DNA of 64,000 nt from assembly GCF_026212465.1 (NCBI RefSeq), contig NC_080058.1, positions 7,193,001 through 7,257,000 of the forward strand, given 5' to 3'. This document shows positions 34,043-46,122 of the stretch, piece by piece. The position numbers and the translations under genes are program-made. Position 1 is the stretch's first letter, and every line of letters starts with the position of its first letter. The notes below the pieces were generated by a model. That model worked only from the letters and a program-made list of their open reading frames with translations. It was not told the origin of the DNA and did not search any database. Origin of the DNA: Amaranthus tricolor (taxonomy: Eukaryota; Streptophyta; Magnoliopsida; Caryophyllales; Amaranthaceae).

Positions 34043-36613
34043 CTATGGATGTTCTTGAATTTCGGTTTGCTCCTCGACATCTACTTGTCGCCCTGAAGTG
34101 AAGGCAAAACTAGAGGGAGGTCTATCCACGGAAAGTGTACCTTCTAGTACCTTCACAACTTCACCAATCGAAGGCCTCAGAAACGGTTGATTTTGCACAC
34201 ACCAAAGAGCTATTCTTACTACTCTCGATACTCTCTCGTACTCCTCGTGACCATCCAATCTCTGTGCTTCCAGTATTTCATTGATCAAATGGTTAACGTC
34301 TTCGTCTTGCGGAGGATCCCTTTTGAGCCTTGCAATCTGAAGTAGCATTTGTCCGAAGTTGTATATATCCCTCTCAGAAGCCGACTCTGAAGAAGAGGCG
34401 GAATCACCCTGAAGAAGGCCCTCGAGTCCAAAGTCCATCAGCTTTGGAACCAAGTTTTGGTCAAGCATAACGTTCTCGAGCTTTAAATTTCCATGAGCAA
34501 CACAACTTTGACACTCCAAATGGAGATAGGCAAGAGCTCGTGCCACACCAAGAGCAATGTCGATCCTATCCTGCCAATGTGGCTCATTCGATCTACGCCC
34601 CGAATCAAATAGCCACTTATCCGCAGACCTGCCTGGTACAAATTCATAGATAAGAAATTTGTACTTCTGTTCACAACAAAAACCCTTCACAGCAACAAGA
34701 TTCCGGTGATGAGTACCACCCAAGATGGTAACTGCTACACGAAAATCCTTCTCCGATACAACATTATTCAGAACCTTAACGATGATGGGAGTTTGGTTCG
34801 GTAGTATGCCTTTGAAAATAGATGGGCCTAGTTGAGTTGCAAAATCCGAGGTCAGTTCCTTTATCTCCTCGAAGGATAACCGTACCAGAGCACTGTAATG
34901 AGGGTCCTTCAGAGCATCCTTGTCAAAAGGAATCCTCACTCTCATAGTACTTTTCCGTCTCCGGTACACACTCCAAATAACAAGAATCTCTACTGTGAGG
35001 GTCACCAAAGCAGTCACCAACCCGATCATGACGAGAGCTGTCACAACTTTACTTGAATTTCCATCGAAAATAAAGCTTCGAGATGGAAGAGATGTTTCTG
35101 TCGCTCCGCCTTGAGGTACGGTCTTTCGAGCTGAAACTGCTTGAGGAACCAAACAGATCTTTAAGTATGAGATTGCAGGTAGAGAGGGATCACTGTACCC
35201 ACTAATAAACCCGGTTCTTTTAATAGTGCAGAGGCCCGAACCATCGTTTTTCGAGGTCGCAGCGATGCAAGAAGTATCATTAGAGCAATAAGCCTTGCAA
35301 TCATCCATATTCAACATGAGATCAAAGTCATGAGGAGGATAAAGACCATAAAGCACAGTTTGCTTCAGATCCATCATGCTCGTGCGCGTTTTACAGTTAT
35401 CTAAATCTACCAACTTTTTGCACCCAGAAAGACCTAAATCACTCCCAATAGAACCAGAACCCCCATCAATGGTACCCTCATTTAGACAACTACAAACAGG
35501 TCCACTAGAATTGAAACCACATAAGCTATATAACCCACAAGATCCAAACACGTTGCATTGATTTTCGACTGCTTGCCACCCTACCGTCCACATCTTAAGC
35601 TCATTATACCACGAGTATATCCGCAAGTTACCATCAGTATCAATCCTTAGATGCCTTAGACCCACTGAAGAGTCATTGAAATCCTTGCTTGTGACAGACC
35701 AAATGCTTTTGTTAGTTAAAACATCAAAGACTCCCAAACTACCATCTGAATGAAATCTTGCTACTTTAGTGATAGTATGGCCAGGGGAGCTCAAAGCAGC
35801 ACTACTTTTCCAGTAAGTCACATTGCTTTCCCACACCAAAGCAAGCTCACCTGAAGGGCGAATAACAAAATTGTAGTAGCTCGAAATCGACTTTGTCGAA
35901 GGAGCTCTAAGAGATTGAGGGAAATGAAAGGATTGGCCAGGAAGTAGACTACTTGTTGGGCTATTAAAACTCTGCCAAACTACCTCCTCTTCACTGTCTA
36001 GCAAGACTAGGTTACCATTATCCAAAAGACTAGCTTTTTGAACACCCAATTTGGAGGTATTACTGCTCCAAAGGATTAAACCATTGATGTTCTCAACCAA
36101 AATGAGCCTACCATCCTCAGAAAGCCTAAATGTAGAGTTTTTAGATGCCCTAAGACCCCCACCAACTGTCCAAACAGGCAAATTTGCTACTTTATTACCT
36201 AAATTATACCTAATTCCAACAAAAACCCCATCACTATTTTCATCATAAATGCTTTTCATATAACCACCTTCTAAAAACCCACATGCAAAAACCCCATTTT
36301 GGGACACCCAAGTGGTTGTTTTATCAAACCCAGATACCTCAAAACCTAATGGTACTGAAACCATAGCCAGTTCATCACAAAACCCACAAATACTGAAACC
36401 CAACAAGATATATACACATAAAAACAGAACCATTGAAGCATTTAAACTTGTAAAGGAAAAGGAGCCAAATTTGAACATATTACCTTTATATTCCTTAAAA
36501 GGTGTCCCATTGTTGAGCTGATCAAGACAATTTGCCAACATTTTTGAGTAACAGTGAAAGAAATTATGGTGAGAGAGTGAACAAGAAGAAGATACTACTA
36601 CTTTTGAGGTCAA
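34043..36613 (-). CDS. G-type lectin S-receptor-like protein, SD3-1-like, probable pseudokinase
   Basis: One uninterrupted frame of 856 residues. A hydrophobic segment after Met46/Met61 (SMVLFLCVYILLGFSICGF) looks like the signal peptide, so Met46 or Met61 may be the true start. A B-lectin domain (about 90-220), S-locus region, Cys-rich PAN-like region (about 400-490) and transmembrane span (523-547, then YRRRK) follow. The kinase-like domain spans about 580-825: Lys613 (PIIVKV) and DFG (727-729) are present, but the catalytic loop reads HGN (707-709) in place of HRD, the glycine loop is worn (LGPSIFKG) and no APE is seen. Arabidopsis SD3-1 is similarly divergent. A plasma-membrane receptor with little or no phosphotransfer is likely. 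No intron, as common in this family. Confidence 0.92.
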   Translation of the reverse strand: MTSKVVVSSSCSLSHHNFFHCYSKMLANCLDQLNNGTPFKEYKGNMFKFGSFSFTSLNASMVLFLCVYILLGFSICGFCDELAMVSVPLGFEVSGFDKTTTWVSQNGVFACGFLEGGYMKSIYDENSDGVFVGIRYNLGNKVANLPVWTVGGGLRASKNSTFRLSEDGRLILVENINGLILWSSNTSKLGVQKASLLDNGNLVLLDSEEEVVWQSFNSPTSSLLPGQSFHFPQSLRAPSTKSISSYYNFVIRPSGELALVWESNVTYWKSSAALSSPGHTITKVARFHSDGSLGVFDVLTNKSIWSVTSKDFNDSSVGLRHLRIDTDGNLRIYSWYNELKMWTVGWQAVENQCNVFGSCGLYSLCGFNSSGPVCSCLNEGTIDGGSGSIGSDLGLSGCKKLVDLDNCKTRTSMMDLKQTVLYGLYPPHDFDLMLNMDDCKAYCSNDTSCIAATSKNDGSGLCTIKRTGFISGYSDPSLPAISYLKICLVPQAVSARKTVPQGGATETSLPSRSFIFDGNSSKVVTALVMIGLVTALVTLTVEILVIWSVYRRRKSTMRVRIPFDKDALKDPHYSALVRLSFEEIKELTSDFATQLGPSIFKGILPNQTPIIVKVLNNVVSEKDFRVAVTILGGTHHRNLVAVKGFCCEQKYKFLIYEFVPGRSADKWLFDSGRRSNEPHWQDRIDIALGVARALAYLHLECQSCVAHGNLKLENVMLDQNLVPKLMDFGLEGLLQGDSASSSESASERDIYNFGQMLLQIARLKRDPPQDEDVNHLINEILEAQRLDGHEEYERVSRVVRIALWCVQNQPFLRPSIGEVVKVLEGTLSVDRPPSSFAFTSGRQVDVEEQTEIQEHP

Positions 36614-37165
36614 AATTACCTAATTTTGTCATGAGGAGAGAGAAATGACCAAAAAGAAGTGAAGATATGGGGTTCCTTTGGGAATGAAAGAACTTTGAAA
36701 TTGAATTTTTGGGAAATGAAGTATAGGAACAAACAAAGTTCACATCCTTTTGAGGTCGAAAATGAGAGCTTTTGCAAGCTTATTTTATCTTTTTTTTCTT
36801 TGTTTTCTACCCATAAGTCCTCTACTTTTTATGGGATTTTCACTCTGCTTGAGTTTAATTTTTTGTCAAATAAGATTCTTTTAGTATTCTCACCGTACTT
36901 CTCAATTAATATAATTTTTTTTTATGTAAAATTAGTGAAAAAATAATTAAGTTGGAGAATAAGATAAAAAAAACTAAATGAAAGATAAAAATAAATGTTA
37001 AGATAAAAAGAGAGAATAAATTTAGGGATTAGATTAAAAGAAAATGCGTAAAATCATTGTTAAAAATGAAAAAGGTGTAAAATTATGAAACAAAATAATA
37101 TGAAAATTAGTGTCAATTAAAAAGGATATAGGAAATATTTATATTTCATGAGGATGAAGCAAGTG

Positions 37166-37166
<1 letters not shown>
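36614..37166. other. Upstream region of the receptor gene and AT-rich spacer
   Basis: Presumed 5' untranslated and promoter sequence for the minus-strand gene near 36614, then A-rich spacer with no recognisable gene or repeat until the TA array. Confidence 0.5.

Positions 37167-37238
<72 letters not shown>
37167..37238. repeat. TA microsatellite, left of a MITE
   Basis: 36 uninterrupted TA units directly abutting the MITE at 37239. Confidence 0.97.
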
Positions 37239-38219
<981 letters not shown>

Positions 38220-38715
38220 AAGAGAAAATTGGTCCCAAAATGATAGGGTTGTGAATTTGATAAGACAATTACTTCTAAATATATAGTGTTACAAATTTGA
38301 TAAAGATAATTATATATGAAAAAGAGGTGTACATATAAAAGTGTATATTTTGAAGTTGTGTGTTAAGAAGATATATAATTACTAAAAAAGTGTTCCGTTG
38401 AAGGGAAGAATAAATTTCTAAAATTTGTTTTTCTCATTTGTTGTTGTTCGGCTTGACAAAAGATTTAAAATAAAAGCTTTAAAATTTCTCTTTATGCATA
38501 ATATGTGTGTGATCCGGATAATAATAGCATTATGTGATTTCGATAATAAATCTCATGCATTCTCATGTATGAGTAGCAATCAACACATTATGCTTGTTTT
38601 TCATGCATAACATTACACACGTTAGGATTATTGAGGGCATACAAATTAGATTTAGGAGAAGGGAGAAATAGAGAGAATTGAAGAATAGAAAAGAACAAAA
38701 TTAGCATATTTAGAA
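38220..38715. other. AT-rich spacer
   Basis: No gene or ordered repeat seen between the TA array and the MITE at 38716. Confidence 0.5.
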
Positions 38716-39006
38716 GGGAAAATTGTCAAAAATAAATCAATTTTTGCTCGCTCTACTAAAAATAAATCCAATTATTGAATCTTTTTAATTAAACTCAATT
38801 ATTTGGTATAATTGCTGAACATAAACTCAACTAATGTTTATTCCTAATTGCTTGATGACAAAGAAGCTTTAAATATACTTATAAACAATAGTTGAGTTTA
38901 TTTTTAGCAAATAAATCTAATAGGTGAGTATATTTAAACATAAACAATATGCAGGTTTATTTTTAGCAAATCAAGCAAGGATTGGTTTATTATTGACTCT
39001 TTCCCC
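38716..39006. mobile_element. MULE-type MITE with 9-bp target duplication
   Basis: Inverted ends GGGAAAATTGTCAAAAATAA and GGGGAAAGAGTCAATAATAA. The perfect 9-bp duplication TATTTAGAA lies at 38707-38715 and 39007-39015. The interior repeats TAAACTCAA(C/T) and TTTATTTTTAGCAAAT words in both orientations. Non-coding. Confidence 0.85.
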
Positions 39007-39404
39007 TATTTAGAATTAGGCTTAAAAGTTATATTTTTGGAACGAGTATGCATAGGATGAGATAGGAGAGGAGGAGATAAATAAGGTAATAAGGTATATA
39101 TTCGTAACATTTAATCTTGTGAGATACTGACTTTCGGTGAGACGAATTTAAAATAAAAAGTTAATATACATATATTTGTATTAGTTGAAGACGTATGTCA
39201 CAAAGAGACTATCTTATATAACAATTTGTGTATTCTTAATTGGATTGTTGAGGATTGGAGGACGTTGATCTAATTCTAAACTAGGTTAATTAGGGAGGTA
39301 ATATAAATTGGGTGTTCCATTAGCAAAATCCTTGTTCCTAGTAGAATGAGAAATCGGCAATTATGCAATGAGAGAAGGGAGGAGGGAATCATAATGTTAA
39401 GACA

Positions 39405-39612
39405 AGGCCGCATTATATTATATTGATCGTGTTGTAATAGTTTTTAAAATAAATAAAATGATATTTTCTGCATTGTAAAACTGTAAAAAAACGTATTTTG
39501 AGCCATATCAAGGAATATCTTATAATTTAACAGATGTTTAGATGTTCATGTTAACGTATCACGGTTACATTACCATAATCGCGACTGTTACGCATTTTTT
39601 ACCCTATAGTGA
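39405..39612. mobile_element. MITE-like repeat, pair of 61640
   Basis: Shares with 61640-61860 the ordered words AAGGCCGCAT, GTTGTAAT, TCAAGG-ATATCTTA, GGTTACATTACCA, TCGCGAC and CGCATTTTT. Ends are loosely inverted (AAGGCCGCAT against ATGCG-AACAGTCGCG). Confidence 0.55.
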
Positions 39613-40569
39613 GAATATCGGTCGTGGGCTGATATGTTTGTCGTAGAAGGCATGGGCATAACTATATATATTTCCTCAAACTATCCATTCCTAACACTTC
39701 CATTTCTCTATGAAAGTTTTTCATAATACCAGACATTAAAAATTAATTATTATTTTCAATTTTTATCAAACTTTATTATTTAAAAATATTTTTTTAATAA
39801 AAATTTGCCACCAAATCAAAATTTAAAATCCCCTTATTCAAAGTACGTACTCCATAGGTTATAAATTCACATGATGAAAGAATACTCCTATTTTAGCTTG
39901 TTAATAACATTCAAAATTGGATCTTAAAGTGTAGGAAAATTCTAGTATTTTTCTAATTAAGTATATCTTTTTAATAAAAATAAGCTTTTATAGAAATTAA
40001 TTATTAAAATAAGCGTCTTTATACCAATACACTATTAGTAATAGTGAATAAGAGAAAAGTTGATCAAAAAGTTAGAAAACTGATTAAAAAATTAAGCAAA
40101 ACTTATTTTCTTATTATAACTGTAAACAAGTTTTCATTATAATTTTTTAAAGAAGTTATTATAGTTTTAAAAAGTAAAAAATATTTGTGTATGGTTTGTT
40201 TGCTAATAATAGCAAGCAAGTGATACGTAATTGGTTCTATAGGCTGTTTTATTTAAATAAAACAATATAATAAAATAAATTGACATTTACATTATTTTTT
40301 TATTTTTTTGGTTAAATTAATTTAAAAGTTCAACTTCTTGAGCATACATGGGTGATGGGCCTGAGGATCACGTGGAACTGGATCTGCATGGGTTGTCTTT
40401 ACTCTGGTTTGGGTTTTGTCTGGGACAAACCTAAAAGGCTATAACAATGAATCCAATCAAACCTACAAAATTCCAAAACTAATGTTTTGTACACTTCCAT
40501 TCCATCAATTGCTAATTCGTGATTCATCCCCTATAATTTGTCCATTTTGATTAAAAAAAACTCACATAT

Positions 40570-41140
40570 GAAATAATTAACACTAATTCTTAAATAAGAC
40601 GGTCTTATGGTGAGACTAATTTTATTGGGCTAGTCTAATATACTTTTTTGTCTTAAAATAATTACATTAAAGTGTTCACTTATAATTTTAATATAGTTAC
40701 TTTTTATAGTTTTAGAATGATTACTTATAACCTTAAAACGATTACTCATAATCTTAAAGTAATCAATTAAAGAAATGAGCTATTATATGGACCCGTCTCA
40801 TGGTGAGACGGTCTCATACAAGTCGAGCTGAATAATTAATTAAAAAGGGAAATTCAACGAGATGAAGTAGTCGGTAACTCTTGTATGAGAGCGTCCCACA
40901 ATGAGACGGTCCATACAAAAGGCCCATTAATAAAAAAAAATTTTAAAAAATGAAAAATGGATTTTCACTTGTACAGGAAGCGATTATTTTTTAAAATAAT
41001 TTAGGCTGACCCAATTGAAGTCGTCTATTTATTAAAAAAAATGAAAATGGATTTTCACTTGTATAGGAAGCGATTATTTTTTAAAATAATTTTAGCTGAC
41101 CCAATTGAAGTCGTCTCATGATGAGATGGACTTAATAAAG
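40570..41140. mobile_element. Two adjacent MITEs with GAGACGGTCTC ends
   Basis: 40585-40830 starts AAGACGGTCTTATGGTGAGA, holds four CTTATAACCTTAAA-like words and ends CATGGTGAGACGGTCTCATA. 40880-41130 starts AATGAGACGGTCCATACAAA and ends GTCGTCTCATGATGAGATGG. The second contains a direct duplication of about 92 bp (40940-41030 and 41032-41120) starting AAAATGGATTTTCACTTGTA. Non-coding. Confidence 0.6.
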
Positions 41141-41329
41141 AATTACTCAAAGTAGTATTTAAATACTTTACATCTCATTATCTCACAATTGAATTTGGCT
41201 TATTTTTATTACTTGTTTGTACCAATTAAATTTAAAACATTCTTCCTTTCGAAAATATTCTATTTTCTAAAATTAATGTTAATATTTTATTTTATTCATT
41301 TCAAAATCAAACCACATATAAAAAAATAA

Positions 41330-41623
41330 GGAAAAATTACCGTGAATAATATAACTTTTTGTTAATTTCCCTACAATAATATTAACTATTGATTAACCAT
41401 GAATAATAGTACCAACTTAAGGGGTACTAGAATAATATCAACTTTAGTTTATTAACTAATTTACCAAATTTTTTTGTCTTATAATCACCTATAGTTTGAT
41501 TTTAACATGTTAGGAATTTCTAGGAAAACACCCTTTTAAATTGGTATTATTTATGGTTAATCAAAAGTTGGTATTATTATAGAAAGATAAGCAAAAGATT
41601 ATATTATTCTTGATAATTTTTCC
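41330..41623. mobile_element. MITE with about 95-bp inverted repeats
   Basis: Left end GGAAAAATTACCGTGAATAA with GATTAACCATGAATAATA further in; right end is the inverse of GGAAAAATTATCAAGAATAA with GATTAACCATAAATAATA. The length and AT-rich long ends fit a MULE MITE, but no clear 9-bp target duplication was seen. Confidence 0.65.
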
Positions 41624-42074
41624 TATTAATAAAACATATATCGTACTTGTATCAAATTTTAAGGAACTTGAGAACTTGGGAATATAAAAGTCTATAACTA
41701 TGCGATAGAATAGATTTTGTTGTTAATCTATTAACTTTTGTATATATTTAACGTCACTAATGAAAAAGCTTGGACAAATACATATATTACGTAGTAGATA
41801 TCAAGTATGCCAAATTAAAGCCGATAGTGCGAACAAACTATCTGGAAATAACAAAACATAAAATTAAAAACTGTAAAGATTACATGTGATTAAATTCAAA
41901 AAAGATGCGAAATTTAACAAGAAAAATAATAGCAATCACGAAAATTTTGGGGAAAGAGTTAACAATGGAAGTTGAATGAGTTGAAAATAAACTGACAAAG
42001 AAACGATCAAATATAGAATAAAAGCAATAGAGAAGAGGCATCTGTTTTGTTTTTAGTTTTTTTCTTTTTTTAAC
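41624..42074. other. AT-rich spacer
   Basis: No gene or repeat recognised. Confidence 0.5.
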
Positions 42075-42985
42075 ATCAACTCTTGTGAGAGATCTTTACC
42101 GTAAGTCCAACCCATTTTAACTTTAAAAACAAAACAAATGTTATCCCACACTTCTTTTTTGACAAAAAAAGGGTTTTTCCGCTCATCGTAAAACAACTTC
42201 AGTTATGGTATGTCAAGTAGATATTTATGGTGTTTCAAGTAGATGTTTATAGTATGTTACTTAGGAATTTAGGGCATGTAATGTAGGAGTTTAGGGTATG
42301 TCATGTATGGGTTTATGGTATGTCAAGTAGTTGTTTTGGGTATGTCAAGTAGGGGTTTAGAGTCTATAAATTAGATGTTTATGGCATGTCAAGTAGGGGT
42401 TTAGACTTTGGAGTCTTTCAAGTAAGTGTTTATGGTATGTCTAGTGGAGAATTATGGTATGTCAAGTAAGGGCTTATGGATTGTCAAATAGGAGTTTATG
42501 GAATGTTAAGTAGGTGCTTAGAGCATGTTAAGTATGTGTTTAGGATGTGTCAAGTAGGTGTTAGCATTTGTTAAGTAGGGCGTATGGTATGCAAAGTAGG
42601 TATTTATTACTAAAAAATACATAATTGGAAAAACAAATAAATAAAAAACAAATTAGTCCGAACAAAACGAAGAATCAAGAACACAGATAAAAACATAATT
42701 CAAATTGGATAAGAAAGGCTCTCACAATTGAAAATTAAATGTTCAAATTATTGTAGGTTTAATGTTGAAAGTACATAAAAAAAGCTTTAATTGAATCATA
42801 ACTCATTTTTTTTATGAATTTAATGAAAATTAAATTAAATTAGAGAAATAAAGGATAGCCATAATGGCTTGATGGAGAAGGAGAAAAATAAGAAGCGCTT
42901 CTTTTGTAATTTTTTTTCTTTCTAAAAAATGGGCCAAGCTCAATTGCATTGGTCTCTCCTACAGATTGTCTAAGAATTTATGCAC
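42075..42985. mobile_element. Expanded MITE carrying a minisatellite
   Basis: Left end CTCTTGTGAGAGATCTTTAC and right end TTGGTCTCTCCTACAGATTG are related to the GAGAC-ended MITEs. The interior at 42200-42610 is a run of about 18-20 degenerate units near GGTATGTCAAGTAGGTGTTT, a lengthened form of the short GTAAGTAGGCATTAAG words in the 23305 copy. Confidence 0.5.
42200..42610 (+). repeat. Degenerate minisatellite, unit about 20-22 bp
   Basis: About 18-20 head-to-tail variants of (G)GTATGTCAAGTAGGNGTTTA, unit length varying by a few bases. Highly purine/T-biased strand. Confidence 0.82.
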
Positions 42986-43009
42986 AAACACAAACTATCA
43001 GAAAAAAAT

Positions 43010-43790
43010 TGTCTCCGAGTGAGACCAAACACAGACTACCTCATTTTTAATTTGGTATATTTTTTGGTTGATTTATTTGAGCGCAGTTATGAATTATGAT
43101 TAATTTTGACTTTAAGTGAATTAATTGTGACATTTTAAAGTGACAATTTTGTCTTAAAATGATTAATTATGACCTTAAAGTGATCAAATTCAATTTAAAT
43201 TATATAACCGATCAATTATGAGTTATGACCTTTTGAGAGTGATCAATGCTAACCATAAAGTGATTAGTCAAAATGTTTAAGTACAATATTAAAGTGATCA
43301 ATTTAAAGCTTATAGTGCTAAATTATACGTCATCACCTGTATGTTGGTCAATTATAATTAATTACAATCTTAAAATGATCTATTAAAACATTTAAAGGAT
43401 TAATTATAATCTTAAAGTGATCAATTCTAACCTTCAAATAATAAATTATAAATGGTCAATTGTAACTTTTTAAAGAAATTAATTTTGACCTTAAAGAATT
43501 AATACAGTTCTCGAATGAGGAGGTCTTATGGTGAGATCATTTTAATTAGACTGCGCCAATATATACTTAATGTCTTAAAGTGATCACTTATAACCTTAAA
43601 GTGATCACTTACACTTTTTAAATTATCACTTTTATAGTCCTAACTGATCATTTATAACCTTAAAAGTGATTATGTACAATCTCAAAAATATTCAATTAAA
43701 AAATGGGTGAATTATATGTGCTCGTTTCATGATGAGAGAGCCTCATACAAGACTGACTGAAGTATTAACTTGATCAATTTAATGATCGTG
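43010..43790. mobile_element. MITE cluster with CCTTAAAGTGATCA words
   Basis: More than a dozen short variants of AACCTTAAAGTGATCAATTA. A complete-looking unit is 43505-43765, from GAATGAGGAGGTCTTATGGT to CATGATGAGAGAGCCTCATA, matching the structure at 40585-40830. The part before it may be an older relative. Confidence 0.55.
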
Positions 43791-44234
43791 CATTATAAAA
43801 ATCAAAATTGAGCCTATTAGACTACTTTTGTACAAGTAGGTTCACTGTAAGACAGTCTCTTGCAAGACAGGTTGATGTTTGTGATATTCAAAAGTTATAC
43901 ATACAACTTGTGAAAATCTAAACAAAATGAGCTTCTTTTATAGCAAAAGAATTCTCAAATTAAGTTTGGAAAAATTTTATTTCCTAAAATATGCTATTCT
44001 CAGTTCAAGTATGTTACTAATAGTGAACAAAGGTTTGACCCATTTTGACCATACCTTTGTTCGCTTTAGTATCAACGAACAAATATTGACTTTTTTACTT
44101 TCTACCTTTGTTTGTTGTAACTAAAAAAACTACCAAACCTAACTTTAGAGCCTCAGACGCTTATTATGGGAGTAAAGTTTCGTCAAAGCTTATTTTTTGA
44201 TTTTTTTTTTTAAACTTATTTTTTTAAACAAATA

Positions 44235-44370
44235 CTCTTGTGGGAGACCGCCTCTCAAAGAGACAACCTCAAAATAAGAATCTCGCATTTTTCTTTTCAC
44301 TTTAATTTGTGTTATTTAGGCTATTTAGCCTGTATATCTACGAAGAAACGTCTCTCACAACAATTAATTT
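44235..44370. mobile_element. Short MITE remnant with GAGACC ends
   Basis: Ends TTGTGGGAGACCGCCTCTCA and AAACGTCTCTCACAACAATT form an inverted pair around about 95 bp of spacer. Confidence 0.5.
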
Positions 44371-44389
44371 TTTTTAAATGTTCAATTTT

Positions 44390-45456
44390 CTAGAAAGATT
44401 GAAAAAAATGAGATTATTTATCTACTTAATTCCAAATATAAGATTGGGGAAAACTTATGTCCCAAAATAAGCTTCCGTACATCCAATCCTAGCTTCGGGT
44501 AGAGTCGCTGTTAGTAACAGCGAAAGTGAAAAAAAAAAAAAATTAAAAGCCCAAAGTCGCTTACTAACAGCGACTAAAAAAAATTAAAAAAAAAAAAAAA
44601 ATTTTTTTTTTTAATTTAAGTCGCTGCTAGTAGTAACCTTAACATTAAATTTTGGATTTAACCTGACTATGAGTAGTATTTTGGATCTGAAATACAATGA
44701 TAGCAAAAGACAAGACACTTTAAAAGATAATTGTCAACACTGATCAGTATGATGTATAAGCAGAGTACTTGTAAGTATAAAATAAGGGAATTCAAAGCCA
44801 ATAAAGATTGTAGGAGTTATGAACCATAGAAGCTCCTTAATTTAGACCTTTAATACCTAAAGAGAAGGAAATTGACATTGCTACTCCTAAAAAATGTACT
44901 TTAAAACCCTAAAAGGCCTCAATCAGGTTGACAGGATAAAAAAAGAAAACAGGAAGGATAAAGAAAATGTAAGGCAAGGTAGTACGATGAGCGCTAGAGA
45001 GGATGGTGGCTATCAGAGCTAGAAGCAATTAACAGAGTACAGTCAGGGGAAGGGAAGATTGGTAGAGGTATCGGTGTATGTAATTGTTACAAAGATTCAA
45101 CAACCATAATTGGCCATGGCCACAAGTCTAAGTGTCAGATTCGGATAGAAAAAAAAAGAAACCCATACTCTTTTTTTATTACTACTAACAGCGACTTAAA
45201 TTAAAAAAAAAAATTTTTTTTTTTTAGTCGCTGTTAGTAACAGCGACTTTGGGCTTTTAATTTTTTATTTTTTTTAGGTCGCTGTTACTAACAGCGACTT
45301 TGAGATTTTAATTTTTTTTTTTTCACTTTCGCTGTTACTAACAGCGACTCTACCCGAAGCTAGGATTGGATGTACGAAAGCTTATTTTGGGACATAAATT
45401 TTCCCCAATCTTATATTTAGAATTAAGTAGATAAATAATCTCATTTTTTTCAAAAT
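44390..45456. mobile_element. Long-TIR fold-back element with GTCGCTGTTA palindromes
   Basis: Inverted ends of about 160-250 bp share TTGAAAAAAATGAGATTATT, TCTACTTAATTC and CATCCAATCCTAGCTTCGGG. Palindromes with arms GTCGCTGTTA and TAACAGCGAC around one base occur at 44504-44523, 44556-44574 (2-base deletion), 45227-45247, 45278-45298 and 45329-45347, plus half copies near 44618 and 45181. They are separated by A/T runs. A 9-mer TTCAATTTT at 44381-44389 and 45457-45465 may be the MULE target duplication, although the left end then has six extra bases. The middle (about 44640-45175) has no clear coding sequence. Confidence 0.75.
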
Positions 45457-46122
45457 TTCAATTTTGCTACAACTTGTATCGGGTATGAATTCAATTTGGT
45501 GGGCAAGAGGCCCAAGACCCAAATTAAAATTTTGCGTTAATGTCCAGTATAGATAGACAAGCGCCACGATTACGATTTACGAGAGAAGTTTGCTGCATCT
45601 TCACTCTTCAGCACATCGCACACCACTCTCCTCCCCTTTTTCTTTCTCGCCGCTGTTCTTCCATCGATTGAAACCACTTCAGGTATTTCCATTTATTTTC
45701 TTCGTTATTTATTCGTTTTCTTTTTCTTTTTAGAATTTTTCGCGTTTTGTTTCATACCTTCCACATTTAAGTTTAAATTTCTCCTGTTAAAATCGAGTAC
45801 AAAAACTGTCTTGCCGACACAAATCATAGTGATAATAATTTAAAATTCAGAGTTGAAGATTGAAGGTCTTATTTTTCTGATGCTTATTAACCCTAACTTT
45901 TTCTTTATTTACGATGTCGAATTTACTGTAGTGTGTTCTGTAATGCACATTAGGGTTTATTTATAATTATTTGTAATTGCGTGTAAGTGAATAGAATTGA
46001 AGTACTTATGATTGTTGAAATTTTACTACTTTCCATCTCAATTTCATGTTGTGTGGTTAAGAATTTTCGTGAATAAGAGTTTCATGTTCTTTTATTACAG
46101 ATTATATTTATTCAGTTTGAGG

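Noticed and set aside
42090..42610. CRISPR or centromeric satellite
   Set aside because: Units are degenerate, head-to-tail, without spacers, and enclosed by MITE-like ends; a minisatellite explains it.
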